Part shown: positions 15,887-23,280 of the stretch, piece after piece
Layout of the letters: each line of letters begins with the position of its first letter
Position numbering within the stretch: position 1 is the stretch's first letter
Source of the DNA: Treponema sp. UBA3649
GTDB taxonomy: Bacteria > Spirochaetota > Spirochaetia > Treponematales > Treponemataceae
DNA length: 50,578 nt
Assembly: GCA_002373325.1 (NCBI GenBank)
Contig: DFKI01000090.1
Coordinates: 1 to 50,578, forward strand
Direction of reading: 5' to 3'
Translations under genes and position numbers: made by a program
Notes under the pieces: model-generated
What the model saw: only the letters and a program-made list of their open reading frames with translations
Database searches by the model: none
What the model was told of the DNA's origin: nothing

Positions 15887-16189
15887 TGTCATTATCATCG
15901 CGTCTACTGTCATAGTCGTTGCGTCCACTGTCATTGTAGTCGCCGATGCTGTCATTATCGGGCTCGACTTGCTGTCATTATCGGGCTCGACGGATGTGTC
16001 ATTATCGGGCTCGACCCGATAATCTCTATTGGAAAGAGATTGCCGGATCAAGTCCGGCAATGACACGTCAGTCCGGCAATGACACATCAGTACCGCAATG
16101 ACACAAATCCAGTACTGCAATGACACAAATCCAGTCCGGCGGTGACATCAATCCCGCATGGCAATGACAAATTTCCGCACCCCATGACA
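15887..16189. repeat. Dispersed palindromic element, copy B, expanded into a mirror-symmetric array
   Basis: The core is the same two-hairpin unit (ATTATCGGG/CCCGATAAT, then TTGCCGGA/TCCGGCAA at 16039-16060). On the left, TGTCAT starts at 15887, 15908, 15929, 15950, 15973 and 15997, spaced 21-24 bases. On the right the reverse complement AATGACA starts at 16059, 16078, 16097, 16119 and 16163, with degenerate copies at 16141 (GGTGACA) and 16183 (CATGACA), spaced 19-22 bases. Left units nearest the core keep ATCGGGCTCGA, outer ones decay; right units behave likewise. It occupies most of the 15869-16382 gap between the chemoreceptor gene and gdhA; the rest holds the gdhA control region. Confidence 0.85.
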
Positions 16190-16190
16190 A

Positions 16191-16227
16191 GGACATTCGT
16201 TTTGGATGTCTTCATGGTCCGTTTTTT
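16191..16227 (+). terminator. Possible terminator upstream of gdhA
   Basis: GGACAT (16191-16196) can pair with ATGGTCC (16214-16220) with one bulged base, followed after G by six T. It would stop transcripts arriving from the chemoreceptor gene and array B. Confidence 0.35.
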
Positions 16228-16287
16228 AATACTGCACAAGATAATGGAAAAAACTTGCATATTCGGTCGAAAAAAAATTAAAAATCT

Positions 16288-16301
16288 TGCATAATTATGC
16301 A
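16288..16301. promoter_or_regulatory. Perfect 14-bp palindrome upstream of the gdhA promoter (candidate operator)
   Basis: TGCATAATTATGCA is fully self-complementary and ends nine bases before the gdhA -35 box, a typical activator position. A related half site, TTGCATATT, lies about 30 bases further upstream. It does not match the known NtrC, GlnR or NtcA consensus. Confidence 0.45.
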
Positions 16302-16310
16302 CAAAAAAGA

Positions 16311-16340
16311 TTGACAAAATAAAAAAAAATATTTTACTAT
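16311..16340 (+). promoter_or_regulatory. Sigma-70 promoter of gdhA
   Basis: Perfect TTGACA (16311-16316), an A-rich 18-base spacer, then TACTAT (16335-16340). Leader of about 36 bases with a small CCGC/GCGG hairpin and AGGGG six bases before the start codon. Confidence 0.65.
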
Positions 16341-16382
16341 GTCAGTAGGCACCCGCAACCGGCGGATGACCAGGGGTAAAAA

Positions 16383-17738
16383 ATGCAATATAATATCAAG
16401 AACGCTTATTGTAAGCGTGTTTGGGACGATGTAAGCCAGCGCTATGCTGACCAGGATCACTTTCTTCAGGCTGTGGGTCTCGTTCTCGAGGCAATTTCTC
16501 CCGCAGTGGACAAGATGCCGGGACTCGAGGAATATGCAGTCCTTGAGCGCATGGTTGAGCCGGAGAGAATCGTAATGTTCCGCGTACCGTGGACAGATGA
16601 CCAGGGAAAGCCCCACGTGAACCGTGGATTCCGCGTTCAGTTCAACTCAGCGATCGGACCCTACAAGGGAGGCTTGCGCTTCAGTCCTGAGGTCGGCCTT
16701 GACGTTCTTAAGTTCCTGGGATTCGAGCAGGTTCTTAAAAACAGCCTTACCACGCTTCCGATGGGAGGAGGAAAAGGTGGCTCTGATTTCGACGGACACG
16801 GAAAGAGCGACGCTGAAATCATGAGGTTCTGCCAGTCCTTTATGACGGAGCTTTACCGCCACATCGGTCCTGACACTGATGTTCCCGCTGGAGACAAGGG
16901 AGTCGGTGGAAAAGAGGTCGCATACATGTTCGGTCAGTACAAGAGACTCCGCAACGAGTACACCGGTGTTTTGACAGGAAAGGGACTCACATTCGGAGGA
17001 TCCCTTGCCCGCACTGAGGCCACAGGATACGGACTGATTTATTTCGCTGAGTGCATGCTCGCAAAGAAGGGTCAGAATCTCAAGGGAAAGACAGCAATCA
17101 TCTCCGGTGACGGAAACGTTGCCCAGTATGCCGCTGAAAAACTGATTCAGCTCGGCGGTAAGCCAATCACACTGTCTGACTCAAGCGGATACATTTTGGA
17201 CGAGGAAGGAATCACCCAGGAGAAGCTGGACTATGTGAAGGAATTCCGCGCAAGAAAGGAAAAGGTTGACGCTTACGTGAAGAAGTTCCCGAACGCAAAG
17301 TTCTTCAAGGGAGAGAAACCGTGGGGAGTCAAGGCTGACCTGGCATTCCCCTGCGCAACTCAGGACGAAATCTATGAGGAAGACGCAAAGAAGCTCGTCG
17401 CAAACGGAATCAAGCTGGTGGCCGAGGGAGCCAACATGCCTACACGCGCTGAGGCAATCAAGTATCTCCAGCAGAACGGTGTCTCATTCGCACCCGGAAA
17501 GGCATCAAACGCCGGTGGTGTAGCAGTCTCCGGACTTGAGATGAGCCAGAACTCAGAGCGCCTCTCTTGGACATTCGAGGAAGTTGACGCAAAGCTCAAG
17601 CAGATTATGACCAACATCCACGAGAACGCATGGGAGAACGCAAAGAAGTACGCCACAGAGGGGGACTACGTTGCGGGCGCAAACATCGCGGGATTCGTAA
17701 AGGTCGCAACCGCCATGGTAGCTCAGGGATTGGTGTAA
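16383..17738 (+). CDS. gdhA: NADP-type glutamate dehydrogenase
   Basis: A 451-residue enzyme that reductively aminates 2-oxoglutarate with ammonia, normally using NADPH. The dehydrogenase domain shows PYKGGLRFSPEVGLDVLKFL, the catalytic-lysine loop LPMGGGKGGSDFDGHGKSD and DTDVPAGDKGVGGKE. The second domain has the nucleotide-binding core TAIISGDGNVAQYAAEKL and LVAEGANMPT. Length and motifs match the hexameric 450-residue class typified by E. coli GdhA, usually NADP-specific; coenzyme choice is inferred from the subfamily. ATG 16383 has AGGGG upstream. It is monocistronic, with a palindrome-controlled promoter and a structured element after its stop. With glnN and asnB it forms the ammonia-assimilation set of this window. 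Confidence 0.95.
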   Translation: MQYNIKNAYCKRVWDDVSQRYADQDHFLQAVGLVLEAISPAVDKMPGLEEYAVLERMVEPERIVMFRVPWTDDQGKPHVNRGFRVQFNSAIGPYKGGLRFSPEVGLDVLKFLGFEQVLKNSLTTLPMGGGKGGSDFDGHGKSDAEIMRFCQSFMTELYRHIGPDTDVPAGDKGVGGKEVAYMFGQYKRLRNEYTGVLTGKGLTFGGSLARTEATGYGLIYFAECMLAKKGQNLKGKTAIISGDGNVAQYAAEKLIQLGGKPITLSDSSGYILDEEGITQEKLDYVKEFRARKEKVDAYVKKFPNAKFFKGEKPWGVKADLAFPCATQDEIYEEDAKKLVANGIKLVAEGANMPTRAEAIKYLQQNGVSFAPGKASNAGGVAVSGLEMSQNSERLSWTFEEVDAKLKQIMTNIHENAWENAKKYATEGDYVAGANIAGFVKVATAMVAQGLV

Positions 17739-17755
17739 TAACCAACTATAAAAAG

Positions 17756-17834
17756 CGAGTTTTAACGTTTTTTGCTCAGCAAAAATTGACGCGATGCGGC
17801 AAAGTTAAAACTCGTTAAGCAAGCGATAGCTTGC
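17756..17834. repeat. Cloverleaf-like structured element after gdhA
   Basis: An 11-bp outer stem, CGAGTTTTAAC (17756-17766) with GTTAAAACTCG (17804-17814), encloses two hairpins: TTTTTGC-TCA-GCAAAAA (17769-17785) and TTGACGC-GAT-GCGGCAA (17786-17802, one mismatch). A fourth hairpin, GCAAGC-GATA-GCTTGC (17819-17834), follows five bases later. There is no T-run, so it is not a standard terminator. It could be a structured RNA 3' end, a small mobile palindrome or a recombination site. Confidence 0.6.
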
Positions 17835-17888
17835 GATCGGACTCCAATTTTACTTGGGGTACATTTTTTTTGTCGCTCGTTATGAGCT

Positions 17889-17915
17889 TAACTTCTTAAA
17901 AAAAGTATCCGATAA
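17889..17915 (+). promoter_or_regulatory. Sigma-28 (FliA)-type promoter of the second chemoreceptor
   Basis: TAACTTCT (17889-17896), exactly 11 bases, then TCCGATAA (17908-17915). This fits the flagellar sigma consensus TAAAGTTT-N11-GCCGATAA, with 7 of 8 positions in the -10 and 5 of 8 in the -35. The leader to the start at 18025 is about 100 bases. Confidence 0.5.
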
Positions 17916-18024
17916 TAAAAAGACGGTATTCAAAAAATCAGAAAAAGTTTTATACGGAGAAGAGCTGACTTTTTGCCTTGGAAATCAGATGGATTTTCAG
18001 GGCCGGGATTTTTACGAGGTTTTT

Positions 18025-19923
18025 ATGTCATACAACGAGTCGATAAAAAGATCCGTTCCTGTCGAACTGTATATTCTTGATGTGCTGGTTTTTATCTCAG
18101 GTACTCTCTATTCGTGCTTAGCGTCCGTTTTCATCCGTCTCATAGGTGGCTTCGACGCATCTCTTGCGGAAAGTTTCGTCATGCTTTTGAGAATCGCCTT
18201 TTCGCCATTGCCGCTGATTTATTATCTTTTCCTTTCCCTCTTGATTTTTTTCTCTTTGAAAATCACCTACGGAAAACTTTCTTCTTATGACGGAAGCGAG
18301 GAGGCGACTGAATCATGCAACAAGGCCATTGGAACTTTGGAAAATCTGAACGTGGCGATTGCAGTGGCGCATGGGGCTGTGGTCGCTTTCACTTATGTGC
18401 ACAGTGCGAACAAAGCAGGCATCTATCTTCCGGCGGCTCCCTTCATCATGCTGAACATAGGCTCCACTCTGCTTTTCGGAATCACTTTCTACGTGCTCTG
18501 GATTGAAAAAACCGAGGCGTGGATTTCCTTCCTTCCGTTCAAAAGGAAAAACATGAGTTTCGGTCTTGTCATGCGAAACACATTGGTCGCAATCCTCACG
18601 TGTCTCAGCCTTGTCCTGAGCGTCCTTTCTCCATTCTTTGCGTTCGGGTCTTTCATGGGAAGAAACGGCCACACAATCATGTCCATTTTCTTTTCGAAGG
18701 TTCTCGGTCTTTGCCTTGTCGGAATGATTTTGAACATACTGGACATCTTCCTCCTCATGCGCGGATTCATGAATCGTCTGAACAAGATTTCCGATTACAG
18801 CCATAACATCGCGAAGGGTGATTATACGGCGAAAGATTTGGAGGTCATCAGCCGTGATGAATTCGGACTTCTCATAAATGATTTGAACAGCTCCAACGCG
18901 TCAACAAAAAATCTTCTTCTGCATGTGAGGCAAAATGTGGATGAAGGCGGCATGGTTGCGGGAAAACTTCAGTCGAACATGGAATCCACGTCGGCGTCAG
19001 TCTCCCAGATTGTTTCGAGCCTTGGAAGAGTTGAGGCGGAAATCTTGTCACAGGCATCCGGGGTTGAGGAGGCACATTCCGCTGCCATGGAGATTCTTGG
19101 AAACATCAGCGCGCTTAACAAAAGCATTGAGAATCAGTCCGCCGGTGTGGAGGAAAGTTCTGCCGCGGTAAGGGAAATGGTCGCGAACATTCAGAGCGTG
19201 GCAAAGATTTTGGAAAAGAATGAGAGGTCGGTCAATCAGCTTGAGGAGGCTTCAAAACTTGGCTCAAGTCGTGTCGCTGATTCCGTGAAGATGTCGGACA
19301 AAGTTCTTCAGGATTCATCGGGTCTTTTGGAGGCATCCGCTGTCATTCAGAACATCGCGTCTCAGACCAACCTTCTTGCCATGAACGCAGCGATTGAGGC
19401 GGCCCATGCGGGGGAAGCAGGAAAGGGATTTGCCGTGGTTGCGGATGAAATCAGAAAACTCGCCGAGCAGAGCAACACCCAGGGAAAAAGAATCGCGAAG
19501 AGTCTTCAGGGACTCAACGGTGTGATTAAGGACGTTTCGAACAGTACAAAACTTGTGCGCGATCAGTTCAATCAGATTCTTGATTTGACCGAGGCAGTGA
19601 AAAATCAGGAAGTGGTTGTGATGAGCGCGATGAGGGAGCAGGAGACAGGAAGCGTCCAGGTGCTCGATGCCATGCGGAACATAGATGAGGCTACGGCTGA
19701 TGTAAGGAATGCTTCCCAGGAAATGCTTGCGGGAGGAAAACAGGTCGCATCCGAAATGGAGAGCCTTTCAACTACCACGCAGAGAATCAAGGATTCCGTT
19801 ACCGAGATGACCGGCGGAACCTCACAGATAATGGATTCAATCAAGAGCGTGAACGGAGCTTCGGATCAGAACAAAAAGAACTTAGACAGCATACTTGATG
19901 CGATGGATGCCTTTAAGCTTTGA
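18025..19923 (+). CDS. Methyl-accepting chemotaxis protein with six-helix membrane sensor
   Basis: A 632-residue chemoreceptor. The frame is open further upstream, but ATG 18025 is chosen because GAGG precedes it by six bases and the resulting N-terminus aligns with the paralogue at 41489. Residues 10-260 contain six hydrophobic segments, such as LPLIYYLFLSLLIFFSL and VLGLCLVGMILNILDIFLLM, with little external sequence, so it may sense within the membrane or via partners. A HAMP-like segment (about 255-300, DYSHNIAKGDYTAKDL) leads into the coiled coil. The signalling tip IASQTNLLAMNAAIEAAHAG lies near 443-462, then FAVVADEIRKLAEQ. A sigma-28-type promoter links it to the motility regulon. Confidence 0.88.
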   Translation: MSYNESIKRSVPVELYILDVLVFISGTLYSCLASVFIRLIGGFDASLAESFVMLLRIAFSPLPLIYYLFLSLLIFFSLKITYGKLSSYDGSEEATESCNKAIGTLENLNVAIAVAHGAVVAFTYVHSANKAGIYLPAAPFIMLNIGSTLLFGITFYVLWIEKTEAWISFLPFKRKNMSFGLVMRNTLVAILTCLSLVLSVLSPFFAFGSFMGRNGHTIMSIFFSKVLGLCLVGMILNILDIFLLMRGFMNRLNKISDYSHNIAKGDYTAKDLEVISRDEFGLLINDLNSSNASTKNLLLHVRQNVDEGGMVAGKLQSNMESTSASVSQIVSSLGRVEAEILSQASGVEEAHSAAMEILGNISALNKSIENQSAGVEESSAAVREMVANIQSVAKILEKNERSVNQLEEASKLGSSRVADSVKMSDKVLQDSSGLLEASAVIQNIASQTNLLAMNAAIEAAHAGEAGKGFAVVADEIRKLAEQSNTQGKRIAKSLQGLNGVIKDVSNSTKLVRDQFNQILDLTEAVKNQEVVVMSAMREQETGSVQVLDAMRNIDEATADVRNASQEMLAGGKQVASEMESLSTTTQRIKDSVTEMTGGTSQIMDSIKSVNGASDQNKKNLDSILDAMDAFKL

Positions 19924-19951
19924 GCTGATTAATGATTTCCTATCAATCAGC
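19924..19951. repeat. Inverted repeat between convergent genes
   Basis: GCTGATT (19924-19930) and AATCAGC (19945-19951) form a seven-pair stem with a 14-base loop between the chemoreceptor stop and the VIT/VWA gene stop. No T-run follows on either strand, so a terminator role is uncertain. Confidence 0.4.
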
Positions 19952-19990
19952 AATTCCTTAGACATCCACAACATCAAGCGAGCGCCCTTT

Positions 19991-22900
19991 TTAGAACTCA
20001 ATGGTGCCCACCGTAAAACTTCCCTTGATTTTTTCAAGCTGCAAGGTGAGCACTTGTTTTTTCTGGTAGGGGGTTCCGAAGTTCGTGTAGACCTCCGCCT
20101 GAACCACAACCGGCTGCAAAATCTTTTGGCTTGAGCTTCCGTAGTAGTTCGCCTCAATCTTGTACTTGCCTTTTTTCGCTTCCCTTATGCAGAACTCTTC
20201 CGGTCCGTATCCTTGTGTGAAGTCCCGTGAGATTCGTCCGCCGATTTCAGTAAGCTTGTGTCCGTAGTAGCATTTCTCCTTGTTCGGATCCGTCACCCAA
20301 AGGTCAATGTCGCAGTTGTCCGTGTTCCATGTGAGCACGATTCGGATGTCCACCGGGAAATTCTCCACGAGCCTCTTGTCAATGAGTGAAGTGTCGATTC
20401 CCTTTTCGTTTGCGATGATTGCGTTCATGTCGTTCAGTACAATCTGCTGCACCTCATTGAAACGGGAGTCCCATTCTTTTTTTGCGACCGAGTAAAGTGT
20501 GTCCACTGCTTTCTGAGCCTCTCCGCTGTGATAGAGAGCAAGAGCCAGATCCCTGTAGAACTGAGGAATCTCCGACCGGATTTTTGTGAGTTTCTCAAAC
20601 ACGGGAACTGCATCGGCAAAGAATTTCCATTCAACAAGTTTGTTTCCGAGCGCACGGAGCACGTCTGAGTTCTCAAGGTTCATCTCCGAAAGATTTGAAA
20701 GAATCCTGAGTGCCTCATCCGGAAGTTTTTCCTCCATGAAATAATCCGCGACTTCCATGTAGAAGGATGGCGATGAACTGTATTCTTTTTTCAGCTCAAG
20801 ATATTTTTTGTACATCATTTTTGTGTCGGTCTTTTTCAGTGCCGCGATGTAGCTTGATTTTGAGTCCCATGCCTGAAGTGTGATTTCTCCCGCCGGATTT
20901 ACGGACCTCATAGAGGAGCGACCCTTCGCCATATCCATATCCTCCGAAAGACTGTTTGTGTAGAGTGCCATCGGTTCGCTTGCCGACAAAGCTCTCGGGG
21001 CTGCCATTCTTGCCGAGCTTCTTGCGCTTGACATTGGGGCTGCTCCCATGACCCTTTCTTCCGTCGCGTAATCCAACGACATATATTCATCGGCGTAGGA
21101 CTCTTCTTCCATCGGGGCTGCCTCCGCAAAATCCATCCTCACGGCTCCCTTTTCCATCTCCGGTTTTTTGAACGTGGACGGTTTTGTGTTCCACCATTTT
21201 TTAAACGCCTCAAAATTTTTCAGCACCGAGTCGGGAATCCTTCCTCCGTCATCCTGAGTTTTTGTCTGTGACTGACGCGAGATAATCTTTTCGTATTCTG
21301 CCCTGAGTTCATCCGGCGGCTCAATTCCGTATTTTGCATAATCTGCCGCGCTGTCAAGCACAATGAGGGACGTGTCCTTTGTGACGATTGTGAATCTTTT
21401 GGCAAGCTCAAGAATCTCATCACGGTTTTCGTCGTAATTTTTGCTGAGCTCGTCAATCTTTTTTTCCGCCCAGAGACGGCTGATGTTTTTTGGACCGCTT
21501 TTTCCGCTGATTGCAGAGACAAGAATTTTTTTCACATCGGTGATTGAGTTTCCGTAACCGAAAGAGAGCGTGACAAGAGTTTCCTTTCTCTTGAGAATTC
21601 CTGCCATGGAAAAATCCCCGGTGATGATTGAGCCGACTTCGGGAAGCAAATCACTTATGGCGTTCCTGTCATAATCAGCGCGGATGAGTCTGAGCGATTC
21701 CGTTGTGAGTGAGACCAAAGCTTCGTCCGTTGACTTTGAGCTCAGGTTGATGTAAACGCCACCGTTTTTCTGAGCGATGTCCTGCAAAAATCCGTGGTCG
21801 GCGGAGGGGCATGAGTTGATTGTGTTGATTACAGTTCCGCTTGATTTTATCTCACCTCTTGACCGGCTTCCTTTCCAGTTCGAGATTCCGTCGGAGAAAA
21901 TCAGCGTCTCATCGGCGGGATAGAGTCCGGAAAAATCAATGTTGAGGTTCGTCGCTCCGTCATAGCTTTGTCCCTTGAGGTAGTTTTCAATCTCCTCCGC
22001 GATTGCCTGTGTTCGTGAGAGACGAGCGTTGAACTCAAAGATTTTTGACTCATGGATTTCATTGCTGAAAACCGTCACACCGACTCTGAGCTTCATGTTT
22101 TTCATCATGCAAGATTTCAGGTATGATTTTAAGAGCCTCATCTCCGCGTCGAAATTTCTTTTTTCCATTGATGAGGAAACGTCGTAGAAAATGTTCAGTG
22201 AGGAGGGAAGCGTCTTTTCTTTTGCGGCTGACTGCATTGGCGTGTAAAAATAAAAATATGTGTCGCGTCCCTCATCCTGAGTGAAAACTTGCTTGCTTCC
22301 GTCGTCCGAAACCGGTGGAAGGGAAATCTGCACGGGATTTTCAAATTTGAAGTTTTTCCTTTCGAACTGATTCTGATATGCGTTGCTCCAGTCATCCATA
22401 TCGAAGGAACTGAACGATGAGCCTTTTGAGCCTGATTTCTTTTCACTGGACTTAATTCCGCTTTCCATTCCGAAAACATTTATCCTGAATGAAAATGAGT
22501 CAAGCGTTTTGTCCGTGAGTGGCTGGAGGATGTAGAATCGTCCGTTCCCGTCCTTCCCCGAGTCGAGCGTCTCCTCATAAGAAATCTGGATGTGGCGGCT
22601 TCCATGTGCGGGAAGAGGATAGACTCTTGTTTTGAAATTGTTTCCCGCAGTGAGTTCCACAAGTCCCGGATCCACGTTTCGTCTTTCAATGTCCTCAAAA
22701 ACCGTTCGGGCTTTTTCCTTTTCCACGGAGACCCCCTGCCTCATCTTTCCGTTGATGTCGAGCGCGTAACCCACGATGGTCTGCCCCTGTCCGAGAGGAA
22801 ACTCAAACTCACCTTCAAGAACGCGGGAAGAGCTGTTTGTAAAAATCATGTCGCAGGTCGTCGTGGCAACATTTCCCACCACGCTCACGTTCACGCTAAG

Positions 22901-23104
22901 ATCGCTCAGTTTGATTGATGACGCATCTGCTTCGGGGGTACGCATGATGATTCCTGGAAGAACCGGGCGTACAGGCTCAATGGGCGGACGGGGAATGGGA
23001 TGTGGAAGCACAATCATCTCCTCCGCAGAAACAGATCCGATGGAAAACATCAATGTTATGGAAGAAAAAATCAGTCTTGAAATCAATTTATGCAAAATTT
23101 TCAT
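19991..23104 (-). CDS. Secreted VIT/VWA-domain protein with TPR-like region and C-terminal DUF2135
   Basis: A large exported protein of 1037 residues. A signal peptide (residues 1-27, ending SVSA-EE) is followed by a Pro-rich stretch, a VIT domain (about 60-190: VNVSVVGNVATTTCDMIF, LEGEFEFPLGQG) and a von Willebrand A domain whose metal-binding motif DVSSS (308-312) is intact. Residues 640-760 are low-complexity, rich in Met, Ala and Ser. TPR-like helices cover about 760-890, and the C-terminus (about 905-985, VLTWNTDNCDIDLWVTDP) matches DUF2135. The order VIT-VWA-DUF2135 is known from uncharacterised bacterial surface proteins. VIT/VWA proteins usually mediate adhesion or complex assembly; a specific role is not evident. 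GGAG precedes ATG 23104. Confidence 0.85.
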   Translation of the reverse strand: MKILHKLISRLIFSSITLMFSIGSVSAEEMIVLPHPIPRPPIEPVRPVLPGIIMRTPEADASSIKLSDLSVNVSVVGNVATTTCDMIFTNSSSRVLEGEFEFPLGQGQTIVGYALDINGKMRQGVSVEKEKARTVFEDIERRNVDPGLVELTAGNNFKTRVYPLPAHGSRHIQISYEETLDSGKDGNGRFYILQPLTDKTLDSFSFRINVFGMESGIKSSEKKSGSKGSSFSSFDMDDWSNAYQNQFERKNFKFENPVQISLPPVSDDGSKQVFTQDEGRDTYFYFYTPMQSAAKEKTLPSSLNIFYDVSSSMEKRNFDAEMRLLKSYLKSCMMKNMKLRVGVTVFSNEIHESKIFEFNARLSRTQAIAEEIENYLKGQSYDGATNLNIDFSGLYPADETLIFSDGISNWKGSRSRGEIKSSGTVINTINSCPSADHGFLQDIAQKNGGVYINLSSKSTDEALVSLTTESLRLIRADYDRNAISDLLPEVGSIITGDFSMAGILKRKETLVTLSFGYGNSITDVKKILVSAISGKSGPKNISRLWAEKKIDELSKNYDENRDEILELAKRFTIVTKDTSLIVLDSAADYAKYGIEPPDELRAEYEKIISRQSQTKTQDDGGRIPDSVLKNFEAFKKWWNTKPSTFKKPEMEKGAVRMDFAEAAPMEEESYADEYMSLDYATEERVMGAAPMSSARSSARMAAPRALSASEPMALYTNSLSEDMDMAKGRSSMRSVNPAGEITLQAWDSKSSYIAALKKTDTKMMYKKYLELKKEYSSSPSFYMEVADYFMEEKLPDEALRILSNLSEMNLENSDVLRALGNKLVEWKFFADAVPVFEKLTKIRSEIPQFYRDLALALYHSGEAQKAVDTLYSVAKKEWDSRFNEVQQIVLNDMNAIIANEKGIDTSLIDKRLVENFPVDIRIVLTWNTDNCDIDLWVTDPNKEKCYYGHKLTEIGGRISRDFTQGYGPEEFCIREAKKGKYKIEANYYGSSSQKILQPVVVQAEVYTNFGTPYQKKQVLTLQLEKIKGSFTVGTIEF

Positions 23105-23154
23105 TTTCTGCTCCTTCTGCCGCCGTAAAAATCAGCGTGGAATTTCTATCTAAA

Positions 23155-23183
23155 AGAATAACATTTTTCCGGCTGATTTGTAA
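23155..23183 (-). promoter_or_regulatory. Possible promoter of the VIT/VWA gene
   Basis: On the minus strand TTACAA (23178-23183), 17 bases, TATTCT (23155-23160). Leader about 45 bases. The match is moderate. Confidence 0.4.
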
Positions 23184-23243
23184 CAGAGTTTCGTAAAACG
23201 AATCAGATTGGGAAACGGATTGTGACGGATTAAAAAAATCTCC

Positions 23244-23272
23244 TTGAAGAATTTTTTTTTTCGATGTATAAT
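23244..23272 (+). promoter_or_regulatory. Promoter of the XPB helicase gene, abutting the start codon
   Basis: TTGAAG (23244-23249), 17 bases, perfect TATAAT (23267-23272). The ATG at 23281 is only eight bases beyond the -10 box, so RNA should begin at or within two bases of the start codon. Confidence 0.6.
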
Positions 23273-23280
23273 CGAAGGAT

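Noticed and set aside
15887..16189. Regular repeats suggestive of a CRISPR array
   Set aside because: Units are short, spaced 19-24 bases without unique 30-base spacers, decay gradually and switch orientation at a central palindrome; no cas genes are present.
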